A stretch of 61,278 nt of DNA from Chrysophaeum taylorii (GCA_029834535.1 JAQMWT010000195.1:1-61278); one strand, 5' to 3'. Counted from the stretch's first letter, positions 1-11,535 are shown. Numbers and translations: made by a program. The notes: generated from the letters alone by a model not told the origin.

Positions 1-2088
1 CCAGCACATCGCGATTGGAGAATGACCTAGAGCAGTAAAAAGCCAGTCGGCCGCGCTCCTGCCAGCCTGCCCCAATCTCTCGACCAAGTCAATGCGCGGC
101 ACGCCGCCACGTCGCGGGCCCTGCGCCGTGGCCGACCACGCGCGCGCGGCCGAAGGCCCGAAACTCGGACCGAAGGCCAATTCGACGCTTGCGATGAACT
201 CGGCATAGCCGGCCTCTCGCCGACGCGGACGACGATATTCCATGCGTCCACGGCCCACGTCGCACGATCACCTCCATCCTACTGGCGACACGATATGGCG
301 TTTGCCGACGCTTGCCTTCGGCCAGGCTCCGAGAGATTCGATCCTGCCGACCCCTAGGGCTCGGCCTCCGATCGTCGGCTTCCACCAACAGTTGCGCTTG
401 CGCCCAGGCCCATGGTCCTCCCTAGCCTCCCTGCAAGAACAACAATAAAGGCAGGGGAAGCTCTTGTAAGACGGCGGTGGGTGAGCGCGAAGGTGCTCTC
501 CGAAGCACATACGTGCGCCTTTCTTCCGACGCGAAGGCCAGGCAAGGCGAACCCTCCCCCAACCTGCCTTCGTAATTCGTAGAGGTCCGTTGTTGTTGTT
601 GTTGTGAGTAGTAGGTTTTATGGATCGCAAGATGGAGGCGGATAGTCGCGACGATAAGCTTATGTTTCGCGGCGCGTGGGTCTTTCTGTGCCATCGCGAG
701 GTGGACGAGCTGTTCTATTGCGCCACGCCGCGGCACCAATGGGACGCGATGTATTACGAGGGCACCTTGGACGATTGCCGAGGGCTGGGCGTGAAGCCTG
801 TGGCTAGCTTGCGCGGCAAGTACGCGGGCACGGCTGCGGCAGAATTGGAGTCGGCCGTGTCGGAGCAGGAGAGCACATATTTGACGCTCAAAGCACGACC
901 GCCTGATGGGGTATACGCGACGCGCCGCTCCGGAGTAGAAGGAGGAGGATGAAGGGCGCACACGACCCTGAAAAGATGTGTAACGACGCCAGGCCATGTT
1001 TATAACTTTTTTATTATTGTAACGAAGGAAGAAGTGATCGGTAGTACCATAGACTGCTACGACCAGATTTCGCCCGCCGAACATGCCGTCAGCTGGCGGG
1101 AAAGGCGTTCAACAGGGGGAGGGGCCGGGAGGGAGGGGGAAACAAAATAGAGATGAAAACTGATCAGGGTTGCGAAACTAACTTATAACTGGACGAGCAT
1201 AATCTGGATGGTATGGAAACGATCCGGCGGAATTAGTGGTCGAGCCGCGGGGTGTTTTTTCGGCGGGGCGCGCGGGCGTCGTCCTCGCAGTGTGGGGCGG
1301 TGTCGTAGGGGTTTGCATGCAAAAGTCGGGGGCCGTGGACCAGGCGGGTGGATGTTAGTAAGGATGTTGGTGTTTGGCATAAAGTAGCTAGGCGGCGAAT
1401 ATGGGTCATGAAGTCATTTCGAACACTTGATGTCCTTTGCGGGCGGTGGTGGGTGACTGCGTTCGGGGTGGGAGGTTTGGCAGGGTGAGTCCTGTTGTTG
1501 GTGCTTCTCGCGAGGGCTGACCGCCGGCGGCAGCGGGGACGAGTAGCTCTGTTTCCTGGGCGGTCGCGTAGCCACGATATCCTCGAGGCTCCAGTCGAAA
1601 AAGTTGGGTATAGCCGCCAGTCGAGAGGTTCCTTGGTGGGCATCGGGGTATCGGGCGAGCGTCCGTCGAGCCTAAGGGAGGAGGTTATCGAGACCCACAG
1701 TGCCTAGTGCCAACGCCACTCTGGTGTGGTCTCCGCGTCCGGCGGTATGCCCGAATGAGCTCGGGAACGATTTCTCTCCTCGCGGCCTCGGGGGGGTGCC
1801 CGCCGAAGCGCTTGATAGAGCTATCTCGGCCTCGATGCTCAGAACGGAGGTCGTTTCCGAGCAGAGCGCAGGGCCAGAGGGTTCCGCGTACCTCCGGCCG
1901 TAATGTTAGCCGCTTGCCTGGGGGGGGGGGGGGGGGGCCGGGGCCAAGAAACGCGGATGGAGGCGCCTAAGACTGCTCGGCTTTTCCACACACACAAAGA
2001 TCCAGGACAGGACGCGTCGCGCGCGCGGCGTCGAGGCGGCGGGGCGTTTGGTTGCGCGCGGCGACGAGCGCAAGTTGGCCGCGAGGAT
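1..2088. other. Left-end region without a convincing gene
   Basis: I see no gene here that I can defend. The best open frame is 620-952 on the plus strand (110 codons, starting MDRKMEADSRDDK, with an ATG and a stop at 950). It has coding-like amino-acid composition but no domain I recognise. The stretch 1100-1900 is G-rich, with many overlapping, arginine-rich frames on both strands of the kind GC-rich noncoding DNA produces. A run of 18 G residues lies near 1921-1938, just after the 3' end of the minus-strand gene that follows. The region may hold UTRs or the end of a gene outside the window. Confidence 0.35.
620..952 (+). CDS. Hypothetical 110-residue protein (weak)
   Basis: An ATG-initiated frame of 110 codons. 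The protein is mixed and soluble, with hydrophobic and aromatic residues spaced as in real proteins (for example FRGAWVFLCHREVDELFYC), unlike the low-complexity arginine-rich frames around it. There are no transmembrane segments, no signal peptide and no motif I recognise. It could be a small gene, one exon of a gene truncated by a transposon, or chance. No functional claim is made. Confidence 0.25.
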   Translation: MDRKMEADSRDDKLMFRGAWVFLCHREVDELFYCATPRHQWDAMYYEGTLDDCRGLGVKPVASLRGKYAGTAAAELESAVSEQESTYLTLKARPPDGVYATRRSGVEGGG

Positions 2089-3315
2089 CTAGGAGGACGG
2101 CGGCGGCGGGGAGTCTGGCGGGGGCGGGCCTTCCTCCTCTGCGTCGGCGGGGGTTCGCGCGTGGTGCCTTCGACGGAGCTCCTCGGACTGAGGCACGAGG
2201 TCGATGAGGCCAGAGCCTGGTCCTGGGCGTCGCGGAAGGTCGCGCGCCAGCGGACCGTAAGCCGGAGAGTCGACGCCGCCGAGGAGAGCCTTGGCGAGAG
2301 CATCGGCCGTCGCGGCGGCGGTGACGCGCCAGCAGTCGGCGCGGGGCGGTCTCAGCGGCGGCACCGCACGCGCGAGTCGTCGTCGTCGGCGCCGGTACCC
2401 GACGTCGTCCTTGGGCCAGGCCTCGCGCGGGAGGGCCGTAGAGCCACGCCGTGGCGAGCTGTCGACCGCGTCGTCGACGACGACGCGGTCGCTGCCGTGC
2501 ACGCTCGAGTCGATCTGCCAAGGCGAGAGCCAGCGCCAGGTGAGGTCGGGCAGGTCGTCCTCGGCCGCCTCGGGGGGCGGTCCGTTGGCGGCGGCGAAGA
2601 GGGGGCCGAGGGGCTGGCGCGTGGGCGACTCGAACGCGAGCCGAGCGTCGACGCCCCTGCGCGCGCCGCCCCGGCACGCGCGCCACTGGCGCTTCTGCGG
2701 CGCCGGCGACGCCATCGCCTGCGAGAGCCGGAGCTTGGCGCCGTCGAGCACCGTCGCGTCGCGCGCCTCGTTCTGCCACACGCAGTCCACGACGATCTCG
2801 CCCGCCGGCAGGAGAGAGTCGTGCCTCGATGCCCGTAGCCGCGCCTCGGCGACGCAATTGTCGCCGTCGGCCGCGCGCCGCCGCGCCTCGCGCACCCGCT
2901 CCACGTTGTAGTCGAGCTCGTCCTCGTCCTCCTGCTGGATCCGCGCGAGCCGGCTGCTGATGCGGTCGACCAAGTTACGCCGCGGCGACGACGACGAGTC
3001 GGGCGACGCGTCGCTCACCGATCGGGAAGCCTCGCCCGCCCTCTTCGTCGCTACCACCGTCACCACGGGCCGCGGCACCGCCACTTCGGGGCCCTCCTCG
3101 GGCTCGCTTACCGGCACCACCACCTCGGGCATCGGTTCCTCCTTGGCCTCCTCTGCCTCCTCGAGGGGCGCGTCGAGCCACGACGCATCGATACCGTCCT
3201 CGCTCGTCCCGCCGTGCCGGAGCAACTCGGCCGTCCGGAGCCGATCGGCCTCGGTCAGCTCCGCGGCGTCGTCGTCCTCCTCGTCGATCAGCTCCGCCAG
3301 CCGACGGTCGTCCAT
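2089..3315 (-). CDS. DysF (peroxin/ferlin)-like domain protein
   Basis: A single-exon frame of about 408 residues. The first ATG is at 3315 (MDDRRLAELIDEEDDD); further upstream only a TTG is available. The N-terminal third is acidic and disordered. The middle contains two blocks typical of DysF domains. The first is an N-terminal DysFN-like strand near VVDCVWQNEARDATVLDG. The second is a DysFC-like block, W-R-W-L-S-P-W-Q-I-D, followed by D-V-G-Y-R-RRRRR. This resembles the W-x-W-x-x-x-W-x-I-D ... GW-x-Y ... RRRRW pattern of Pex23/Pex30-type peroxins, ferlins and TECPR proteins. In those families the domain sits on cytosolic or membrane-associated proteins of uncertain biochemical role. The C-terminus is proline-rich and low complexity. 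No transmembrane segment is evident. The domain call rests on motif spacing only, so the family is likely but the function is unknown. Confidence 0.55.
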   Translation of the reverse strand: MDDRRLAELIDEEDDDAAELTEADRLRTAELLRHGGTSEDGIDASWLDAPLEEAEEAKEEPMPEVVVPVSEPEEGPEVAVPRPVVTVVATKRAGEASRSVSDASPDSSSSPRRNLVDRISSRLARIQQEDEDELDYNVERVREARRRAADGDNCVAEARLRASRHDSLLPAGEIVVDCVWQNEARDATVLDGAKLRLSQAMASPAPQKRQWRACRGGARRGVDARLAFESPTRQPLGPLFAAANGPPPEAAEDDLPDLTWRWLSPWQIDSSVHGSDRVVVDDAVDSSPRRGSTALPREAWPKDDVGYRRRRRRLARAVPPLRPPRADCWRVTAAATADALAKALLGGVDSPAYGPLARDLPRRPGPGSGLIDLVPQSEELRRRHHARTPADAEEEGPPPPDSPPPPSS

Positions 3316-4243
3316 CCCCCGACGAGCACCCTCCGACAACCTGAACTTTTGTATTTAGCACGTCGTCGTCGTCGTGATCATTTATTCGCTTCGAAGAGGG
3401 GGGGGGGGGAGTTAGCCCTTCCTCCGAGGCGGGGGTGGAGTGGATTGTATTGTTGGCCCGTTCTCGTCCGTCGAGACTACACCACCACCACCGTGTGCGT
3501 ACGTGCATGCAAAAATAACATGAAAGGGCGCGAACTCACGACGGGTGCGTCAGTAGCCAGGGGGGATGGCGGTGATGATGTAAGGCACAACAAGGTGGGG
3601 CGGCATACCACACCTCGGAGAGGAGGGGGGGGAGGGGAGGAAGGTGCGCAGAGAGGACGGACGGAGTGTCGTGCGCGGTGTTGTGTTGGTGGTGTTGTCG
3701 CGCCAGGACACGAGCGGAGCAGGTGTGGCTGCTGGCGTGTCAATCGTACTCCCCAGTCCCCAGGAAAGGAAAGGAAAGAAAAGGAAAGAAGAGAACGAGC
3801 GACAGCGCGCGAACGCGCGCGCTCGATAGGGGGCGCATCGTCCGGCACCCGCCAGTCGGAGGGGAAAACAAGGCCTCGTCGCGTAGAGGCGGGTCGAAAA
3901 GAAGGAAAGGGGCGGCAGCAGCATGAGACGAGAGAAGCAAGGGGAGACGAGGCCGCGCGGTGATAGAGCGAGCGAGTGCCGCCGCTCCTGACGGCGGCAC
4001 GATCGCGTCGTTTCTATGAGGGGAAGAAATGTGATCAGCGAGAGGAGTGTGCTTTGGTAACTATCTACCTACGAGAGGAGGAGCGAGGTGTGATGATGGG
4101 GCTCCTCGAAGAAGAAGAAGAAGAAGATGATGATGATGATGATGAAGAAGAAGAAGAAGATAATGAAGAAGAAGATGATGATGCACGTCATATCACGTCG
4201 CGTCGCGTCACGTCTTAGGGGTATTTTTTTGCTATTGTTGTTG
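3316..4243. other. Intergenic, simple repeats
   Basis: Between the DysF-like gene start and the 3' end of the myosin gene. It holds G-runs near 3399-3410, purine-rich GGAAAGGAAAGAAAAGGAAAG tracts near 3770-3790, and a GAA/GAT microsatellite at about 4108-4180 that translates as poly-Glu/Asp but is just a triplet repeat. I see no gene. Confidence 0.6.
4110..4182. repeat. GAA/GAT trinucleotide microsatellite
   Basis: Imperfect run of GAAGAAGAAGAT-type triplets just downstream of the myosin stop codon. It gives spurious acidic open frames on the plus strand. Confidence 0.85.
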
Positions 4244-7200
4244 TTACTTGACGACAGAGAGCGCCTGAGTGCGGAGGCCCTTGTGCTTGGCGTGCGCCTC
4301 GAAGACCGAGGCCATTTTGGTTCCCTTCTTGATCTTGAGGACGCTGACCTTGCCCGTCTTAGCGTGCTGCGCGCGGATGACGAGCCTGCGGAAAGAAAGA
4401 AAGAAAGAAAGAAAGTCAGTCAGTCGGTCAGTCGGTCAGTCGCGAGGCAAAGAAAAAAAAAAAGACTCACATGCCCGACTCGGAGGGGTGGGTGCCGTTT
4501 TTGTCGCCCGGGGTCGTGGAGGCGATGGCATCCTTGGCGAGGGTGTGGGCGAGGCCGTTTTCGTCGTAGAAGCCCGCCGAGCAGGCGAAGCGTCCCTCGG
4601 CGTAGAAGCCGAGGTCGGAGAGGACGGCGCGCATCGAGGTGACGGCCGAGTCGTGCCCGACGGGCGCCTCGAGGACGGCGACGGCCGTCCACATGCAGAA
4701 CTTCTGCGCGCGCTCGGCGTTGGAGGCGAAGGAGACGCCGAGGTCGGCGCAGGTGCGGCAGAGTTTCGAGGCGAGGGGATAGAGGACGGGGCAGAGCTCG
4801 GGGAGCGAGGGTTTGAACGCGTCGCTCGGGCTCGCGCCGGCCCTCGAGGAGCGGTAGAAGCGGTGCTGGGCGTCGGAGATGGCACCCTTGAAGAGCTCTG
4901 ACATTTCGCCGGCGTCACACTGGCGCGTCCAGTCGGGAAAGGTGATTCGCTGGAGCGTGTTGACCCACAACAATAGAGTCGCGGCCGACTCGAAGCCAAA
5001 GTCGTAGCTGCGCTCGGGCGTGGTTAGGGTCATGTAGTGCCACTCGGTCGGGACCATGGTGCACCACTGCTTGGCGTTCGTGCCGACGTGGACGCCCGTG
5101 ATGCTCGCGATGGCGAGCTTTCGCGAGCCTCGTCGTAGGAGCGTGTTCGAGGGCCACGTGAGGAAGGCGCCCGCGCGCGACGCGGGGTTCTTGAAGGTCG
5201 GATCTTGGCAGAGGAGACTCTCGCCCCTGGCGTCTTGGGGAGTCTCGAGGCGGACCTGTTTCCACTCGGCTCCCTGGACGCTCGATGTCGACGAGAGCTT
5301 GAGCATGCGCGTGCCCTTGATGAGGAGCTGGACGCGCGTCGACCAGTCCATGTCGCAAAACAGGACCGTCTTGGTCTGGATCCGCTTGGCCTCCTCGGCG
5401 GCGATGGCGGCCTTTTCGTCGTTGGTGAGGCCCTGCATCTCCTTGGTCGGGCCGCGCTTGGAGATCCCCGCCGCGTCGTCTTTCTCGGCGGCCTTGCGCG
5501 CCTCGGCCGCCTGGAGCTCGCGCATGCTCTCCTCGCGCCGCTTCTCTCGCGCGAGCTTGCGCTCCGTGATTTGGCGTTCTTCCTTGGTCGTTTCCAGCAG
5601 CGGCGCCGGGATGGCTGCTTGTTGGGCAGCGGCGGCGGCGGCGGCGGGTGTTTTCTCGGCGGCGGTGGTGGTGTCGTCGAGGCCCGCGGGCGCGGCGGCG
5701 GCCGTCGGCTTGGGCGCGGGCGGCGCCCGGGCCGCGAGCGAGTCGCGGATCTTGTCGGCGATCTTCTTGGCGTCGGCGACGAGCGCCGGGTCGAGGTCGG
5801 CGCCGCCGAGCTGCTCGACGATCGCGACCAAGCCGTCGAGCTTCTCGACCTGGGTCGGGGCGTCGGGCTTGGCGACGAAGGCCTTGGCGGCATCCGAGGA
5901 GCGCGTCACCTCGGAGAGGCGTTCGACCTCCGCGCCGAGCACGTCGAGCGCCTCGAGGCGTTTGGCGAGCGCGCGCGCCTCGACGATCGCGTCGTCGTCC
6001 TTGTCGGTCATGAGGGTCTCGGCTTGCTCGGCCGGGAGCGCGTCGAGGGTCGCCAGGGCGCTCTTGATGTCGGCGAGCTTCTTGGCCGCTACGGCGTTCT
6101 TTAGGGCGCGGAGCGACGCGGCAATGTGGACGCGCGCCTCGGCCTTGCCGACCATCTCGCGGACCTTGTCGGCGAGGCGCTTGAGGGAGTCGACGGGGGG
6201 GGCGCGCGCGTCCTCGTCGTTGGCGGCGCTCTCGAAGGCGGCGATCTCCTTGGCGGCGGCCGCCATGAAGGCGCGCGCGAGGTCGAGGACGTCGGTCGTG
6301 ACGTCGTTCGCCATGCCGACGCAGGCGCGGTCGCCCGCGCGCGCGGTGCGCGCGACGCGCGACACGTCCACGACGTACTTGGACCACTGCGAGCCCGCGA
6401 ACCACTGGCCGCTCGAGAAGGGAAGGTCCTCGCTCGCCGTGCTGGTGCTTTCCTTTTTTTTGGGGTCGACGTCGCCGTCGCCCGCGAGGGGGATGTTGTG
6501 CTTGTTGAACGCGTCGTCGACGGCGGTCGACTTGCCGTCGTCGCAGAGGTCGACGACGGCGCCGTAGATGTCTTGGAAGGCGCGCTCGTCGGTGAGCGTC
6601 GACCGCGCGAGCCGGGCTTCGTCGGTCTCGCCGAGGCGGAGCTCGTCGGCTATTCGCAACGTGAGCTCGAGCTGCATCGCGTCGCGGTTCTCGGTCGCTT
6701 CGCCGAGCGCGAGCAGCACGTCGCGCTTGAGCCTTTCCTCGCGCATCGACTCGAGCTCGTCGAGGGCTTCGCGCTTGAGGAACACCTTGGTTTTGCCGAT
6801 GGCGAGGCCTGTTTTGAAGGCCTCGGTGTTTTTGATGAGCTTCTTGCGCTTGAGCTCGCCGACGAATTCCTTGGAGATCTGGGGCGAGCCGCCGCGCTGT
6901 TCCCACCGCTGCGTTGCGCTCAGTCCGTGGGTAGGCTTGGGGCTCTCGCCGTTGGTGGTGGTGGTGGCCGAGGACCTCCCCGCGGGCGACGACAGCATGC
7001 TCATGAGGGACGACGAGTACGACGAATCCTTCTTTTTCGGAGTCGCCGCCGACGACAACGACGGAGCCGCGGACGCGTCGTCGGCCGCGTTCTCTTCGCC
7101 GTTCTCCTCGTCGTCGAGAAGGAGCGCGTAGCGCGACACGAAGGTCGCGTGGTCGATGCGGCGCGCGTACCCCCGGCGCCGCGCCTCGACGAGCTCGAGC

Positions 7201-9482
7201 ATGCCCATGCACCGGAGCTGGTCGAGCACGATGCTCCCCTCGAACTGTCGCGCCATCATCTTGTGGTTGGGCTTGATGCACCGGACGAACGACTGCGACG
7301 TCGCGTCCAGGAGGTGCGTCAGCAGCGTCAAGCTCTCGCCAAAGGCCGCCGCGACGTAGCGCGTCGCCTTTTTTTTCGAGCCATGGTGGTGGCTCGCCGC
7401 GCTAGAACTGCCGGATTTGTGGGGGGGGCTCGTCGCGCCGCTTCCGGGAGGGGGGTTGCCGTTCGACGCGTCGGCGCTGTCGTCGTCGACGTCGGCGAAG
7501 AGCGCCGCGATAAACGCGCGGTCCGAGGTCGCGACGAGCTGGCAGATTTCGTCCGGAAGACGGTCGCGGTTCTTCTCGACGAAACCGAGGATGCTGTAGG
7601 TGACGGATGCGGCGAAGTGCGAGACCCCGAACACCGTGCCGACGGCGTCGCGCTCCTCCTTGGACGAGTGGCGGTGGATCTTGGGAACGAAGAGGCCCCG
7701 CGAGGTGGGCTGCTGGTTGGGTCCCGAGGCGCCGTGGCGCTTGAGGAGCGTCGAGAGAAAGTTGCGGTCGTTGCCGTCGCGGCGCACGCACTCCGAGTTG
7801 AGCGTCGCAAAGACGCCGTCGCGCGGGTTCTCGAGCGTGTGAAGCAAACCAGAGTTGTCGTGATACGTGAGGTCGCCGACGTCGACGCCCTCGGCCTCGT
7901 ACTCGGCCGTCGCCGCCTCGAAGACCTGCTTGTTGAACTCCTGGAGGAGACGCTCGTTGGCGTAGTTGATGAGGAGCTGCTCGAGGGAATTCGTCGCAAA
8001 GGCCTCGAACCCGAAGATGTCGAGGAGGCCGATCGTGAGCGTCGCCTCGGCCGCCCTCGACGCGTTGTCCTCCGTGCCGAGGAGCATCGCGCGCGTCATC
8101 TTCTGGGGCTGGTCGCCCGTCAGCGCCTTGAGGGCCTCGTTCACGCGCCGGAGGACCCACGCGAAGAGCCTCGAATACAGCGCCTTTGCAAAGGCCTGCT
8201 TGGCGACCTCGGCCTCGGCGTCGTTCCGCGGCACGCGCACCGCGGCCACCTGGCGGCTAATGAGCGCCTCGGCGAGCTCGTTGGCGTCGACGCCGAGGGA
8301 GGTCGCCGCCGCGTCGAGGGCTTTGGGCGTGCCGCTCGACAACCGGCTCAGGTCCGTCGCGGCGACCTTGGCGACCGTATCCTGGCCGTCCGACGCTTCC
8401 GCCTCGAACCGAATGTCGCCCAGGTGCGCGACGGCCGCGATCGCGAGATACGCCGACGCCTCGTCGACGGCGAGCGCGCTCATCGCGTCCTTCGTCGCCA
8501 CGAAGGTATCAACGTCCTTGACATCCTTCGGGTTCTTCACCCCGCCCGCCGCGTCGCGCAGCACGGCGTGCGCGTCGGACGCTGTGCCCATCGTCGCGCA
8601 TCCGTCGTGCCGCGTCGCCGTGCCGGCCCCGAACCCCGCGACCAGCTGGTAAAATATGTGGTAGTTCCGCTCGCCCTTGAACCGCTCGATCACCCTCACC
8701 TTCTCCAGCAAGTAGGCCGTAATACCGACGCGCTCGATCGCCCCCGACGCCGGCTGGACGTAGACCTGCGTGTACTTACCCCACCGCGACGAGTTGTCAT
8801 TCCTCGACGTCTTCGCGTTCCCAAACGCCTCGAGAATAGGATTACTCAGCAACACCGACTCCTCGAGGGCGTTCGACCGCGCGTCGCTCTCGGCGTGCGA
8901 CACGGTGTGCTCGTACCGCCGCTTCGACCGGTACGACAGGTACCGCAATATGTACTTGCACGTCTCCGTCTTCCCCGATCCCGACTCCCCCGAAATCACG
9001 AACGATTGCGACTCGCGGTCCCGATCCAAAGCGCGCAAAGCAGACTCGGCGAGCAAATACGGGTGCGGCTCGCACCCCGTGAACGCCACGTCGGCACCCC
9101 CGTACGCGAACATGGCATCCTCCCCGTACGTCGCGTCGCTCAGCTTCTCGTACGGATTCACCGCCACCAAGATACCCCCGACGTTCGTGTATATCTCCTT
9201 ACGCTTGTACCGCGCCCGCAACGTCGACAACACCGTCGCCTCGGTCAAATCGTCCAGCGTCGTCATGTCGGACACACCTTCCAGCGACAATTTTGACGCC
9301 GCCTCCACCTCGGATGCATCGCGCTCCAACGTCCGCCCGGACTCGCGCAGCCGCAAATTCAACGTCGCGCTCCGACCCACGCCCGCCACCTTGGTTATCG
9401 ACGCCTCCACCCATCCCTCCTCCTCGTCGTTTACGAACACCGACGACCCCACGTCCCACCCCTGGCTGAACGCCCCCGCCAT
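4244..9482 (-). CDS. Unconventional myosin heavy chain with C-terminal PH-like domain
   Basis: Two exons: 9482-4471 and 4385-4244, joined across an 85-nt intron (4470-4386; donor GTGAGT, acceptor TTTCCGCAG behind a pyrimidine-rich tract). The product is about 1,717 residues. I start at the ATG at 9482 (MAGAFSQGW), which sits directly before an SH3-like N-terminal myosin subdomain. The motor domain is complete: P-loop GESGSGKTE at about residues 165-173, switch I N-D-N-S-S-R-W-G-K, switch II D-I-F-G-F-E-A-F, and a converter with GKTKVFL. After the converter there is no IQ motif, which is unusual because most myosin necks bind calmodulin-like light chains. The tail has Ala/Lys/Glu-rich helical, coiled-coil-like segments. 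A PH-like module follows (from about TVLFCDMDWSTRVQLL to TLLLWVNTLQRI), suggesting membrane or phosphoinositide binding. Splicing adds the last 46 residues; without it the frame stops at TGA inside the donor. The motor call is certain; the class is not assigned, although protist-specific myosin classes are the likely home. Confidence 0.93.
4386..4470 (-). other. 85-nt GT-AG intron of the myosin gene
   Basis: On the minus strand the exon ends in GGGCAT before GTGAGT. The intron closes with a long TTTC repeat and CCGCAG. Splicing turns a premature TGA into ATG and opens a 46-codon basic, Lys-rich terminal exon. The intron interior consists of GACT and TTTC tetranucleotide repeats that act as its polypyrimidine tract. 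Confidence 0.85.
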
Positions 9483-10171
9483 ACAACTCTTCCGTCTCTC
9501 AACAAACTCCTGTCCTGGCCCGCGACACACACACACACACTACTCTCTTTTTTATCAGCCGTCTCGTCTTGCCTCCTACTTTGCGTCAACTAAATCTTTG
9601 ACGTAACACCTTGTTCTTTATAACTTTCCCGGGATCTTTCGTCCTCTCGAGACGCTTCCTACATATCGCTAACCTCATACTAACCATCTTCTTTCTCTCT
9701 ATTTTTAATATTTTTTTTTAGCTCCTGTCTCTCTCGCAGATTTCTTTTTTTTTTTTTTCTCGCAAAATGTTTATTTTCCTTGAAAGCCAGATGATGATGA
9801 TGATGATGATGATACTATAACCTTGTGGCGCTGACGCCCCGTCCTGTTCTCTCGACTTATTAAAACCCGCAGCCAGCATCAGCCACTTGGCTCGAGAAGA
9901 TTGTGCGGCTACTCAGCGAGGTGAGGAATGCGGTGAGGAATGCGATACGGCAGAGAGACGCGTCGTCGCCGGGGCCGGCTTTGTGTTGGCTTGTATTGCG
10001 AAGCGCATGGAGGTAGTATTTGTGGGAGATCCGAATAAAGATAATAACTTTCAGGACTCTCCCAGGGTGGGTGAAACACTTTGGTGGTGATCCACTTTAA
10101 CACTCAAACTCACGTGGCGTAGCAAGCAAAAGTAAGTCAAAAGCGGTAGCTGCTGCCCCAGCCGCGCCACC

Positions 10172-10499
10172 ATGCGCGACGATGATTTGGCGAACAAGGA
10201 AGATGGGGAGATGGCGCACAGGACGGACGTAACGAACCCCGCCCTAGGCACGAGCCAACTCAAAGATACTACTCCGAAGAAGCGTCGTCAAGCGGACGAC
10301 AGGAGAGCACTCTGAGCTGCTGGAGAACGACTGCTATTACAAGACGAAAGACGCCTTGCGTGCCCAGTTTCCTGCAAATCGAGAGACTACACACTACTCG
10401 ACCGAAATTCTCATCTTCCTGCGCATGCACCTCGTGTTCATAAAGTACATGCGCCGTATGACGCCCATCTTGTCCAAGGCGAGTTTCACACGAGATTAA
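10172..10499 (+). pseudogene. Possible short coding relic, frame-broken
   Basis: An ATG at 10172 opens MRDDDLANKEDGEM and runs, hydrophilic, to a stop at 10313-10315. In another plus frame a protein-like stretch follows (LLENDCYYKTKDALRAQF, then HYSTEILIFLRMHLVFIKYM) and runs to a stop at about 10499. The residue pattern suggests descent from a real protein with one indel or an unrecognised intron between the halves. No family recognised. Confidence 0.25.
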
Positions 10500-10759
10500 A
10501 CGCGCAAAATCTAGACGTTCACGCTGCACTTTCACATTGCCGCGACACCTTCATCATTAGCGCCGGTAAGTAATGGATTGGAAATTTGCGCGCCCGCTTC
10601 TCTCTCTCTTCGATTTACCCACGCCGAAATTAATTTTGCTCTTGTACTCGGGGTCTTCGTTCGTAGCCGACTGGCTGCGTGTGACTGACTGCTTGTCTGG
10701 GTGCTTCAAACATCGTTTTTTAAGTGACGCGCGGCTCGCCGCGCCTCCGTCCCTGAGAA

Positions 10760-11320
10760 GTCCTGGAAAGTGAGGGTGTACGAGTAAACTCGAAGGTTCA
10801 GGGCAGAGCGGGTGCTGATGAAAGCAGCTAAGATTGGCGGGGGTCGGAGCATCGAGCGGAAAGAAGAGCTGGGGTGAGTGGGAGGAGAGAAGAAGGACGT
10901 TGACGCAGGCCGCTTGTAGTGGCAGAGCGAAAGTGAGGGTTTAGAGTAAACTCAAAGGTTAAAGGGCGGAGTGTGTGTTGATTAAAGCAGCTTAGATTGG
11001 GGGGTCGAGCCGAAAGGAAGGAGAGCGGGGGTGAGTGGAAGGAAGGACGTTGACGCACGCCGATTATAGGGGACGGCAAAGCGCTAGCCTAACCGTCCGG
11101 GCGCCGCTAGGGACCCGGCTGCAGAGACGAAAGTGAGGGTTTAGGAGTGAACTCAAAGGTTAGAGGGCGGAGCGTGCGCTGATCAAAGCAGCTTAGATTG
11201 GCGGGGCGACAGCGTCGAGCTGAAAGGAGAGTGGGGTGAGTGGGAAGGACGATGACACAAGCCGATTATAGGGGACGGCCAGGCGCTAGCCTAACCGTCC
11301 GGGCGCCGCCAGGGACCCTG
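10760..11320 (+). repeat. Three tandem copies of a dispersed repeat
   Basis: Copies begin near 10765, 10930 and 11130. Each contains GTGAGGGTTT-AG-AGTAAACTCAAAGGTT, a GGGCGGAG...GTTGATTAAAGCAGCTTAGATTGG core, then GTGAGTGGAAGGA. The second and third copies are followed by GCCGATTATAGGGGACGGC-GCGCTAGCCTAACCGTCCGGGCGCCGC. The same unit occurs in reverse complement near 32560-32665 and 33585-33680. It has no coding capacity. Confidence 0.8.
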
Positions 11321-11535
11321 GGCGACCAAGAGACGTAGGGGCCGTTGGCGTTTCTGTAAGCTTCTTGCCGCTCCATGTGCGTAATGCCGTTGCTGGGGGT
11401 GCGGGTTAGCATTATGAGCGATCAAGATAGGGTCGTGATTCGGCGCGTTGTGTGCGCTCGAGAAGACGGCCAATCGCTCTTCTTGCCAACAAGTCGCGCG
11501 AGTGTGATTCATCGGCCAGTCATTCGGTGGTCTTC

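Larger units (their letters stand above)
9483..11535. other. Intergenic spacer with dispersed tandem repeats and a possible gene relic
   Basis: Starts as the presumed myosin promoter, with (CA)n, T-runs and an ATG/ATC microsatellite at 9790-9813. No complete gene is visible. The plus-strand segment 10172-10499 looks weakly coding but is frame-broken. 10760-11320 is a three-copy repeat, listed separately. Confidence 0.5.

Noticed and set aside
422..1084. 220-codon minus-strand frame at the left end
   Set aside because: No domain, Arg/Ser/Gln-rich, conflicts with the more protein-like plus frame at 620-952.
4083..4218. Acidic poly-Glu/Asp protein frames
   Set aside because: Direct translation of a GAA/GAT microsatellite.
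6126..9296. 1,056-codon plus-strand open frame antisense to the myosin gene
   Set aside because: It mirrors GC-rich third positions of the real gene, is Arg/Val/Gly/Leu-rich without domains, and the minus frame carries every myosin motif.
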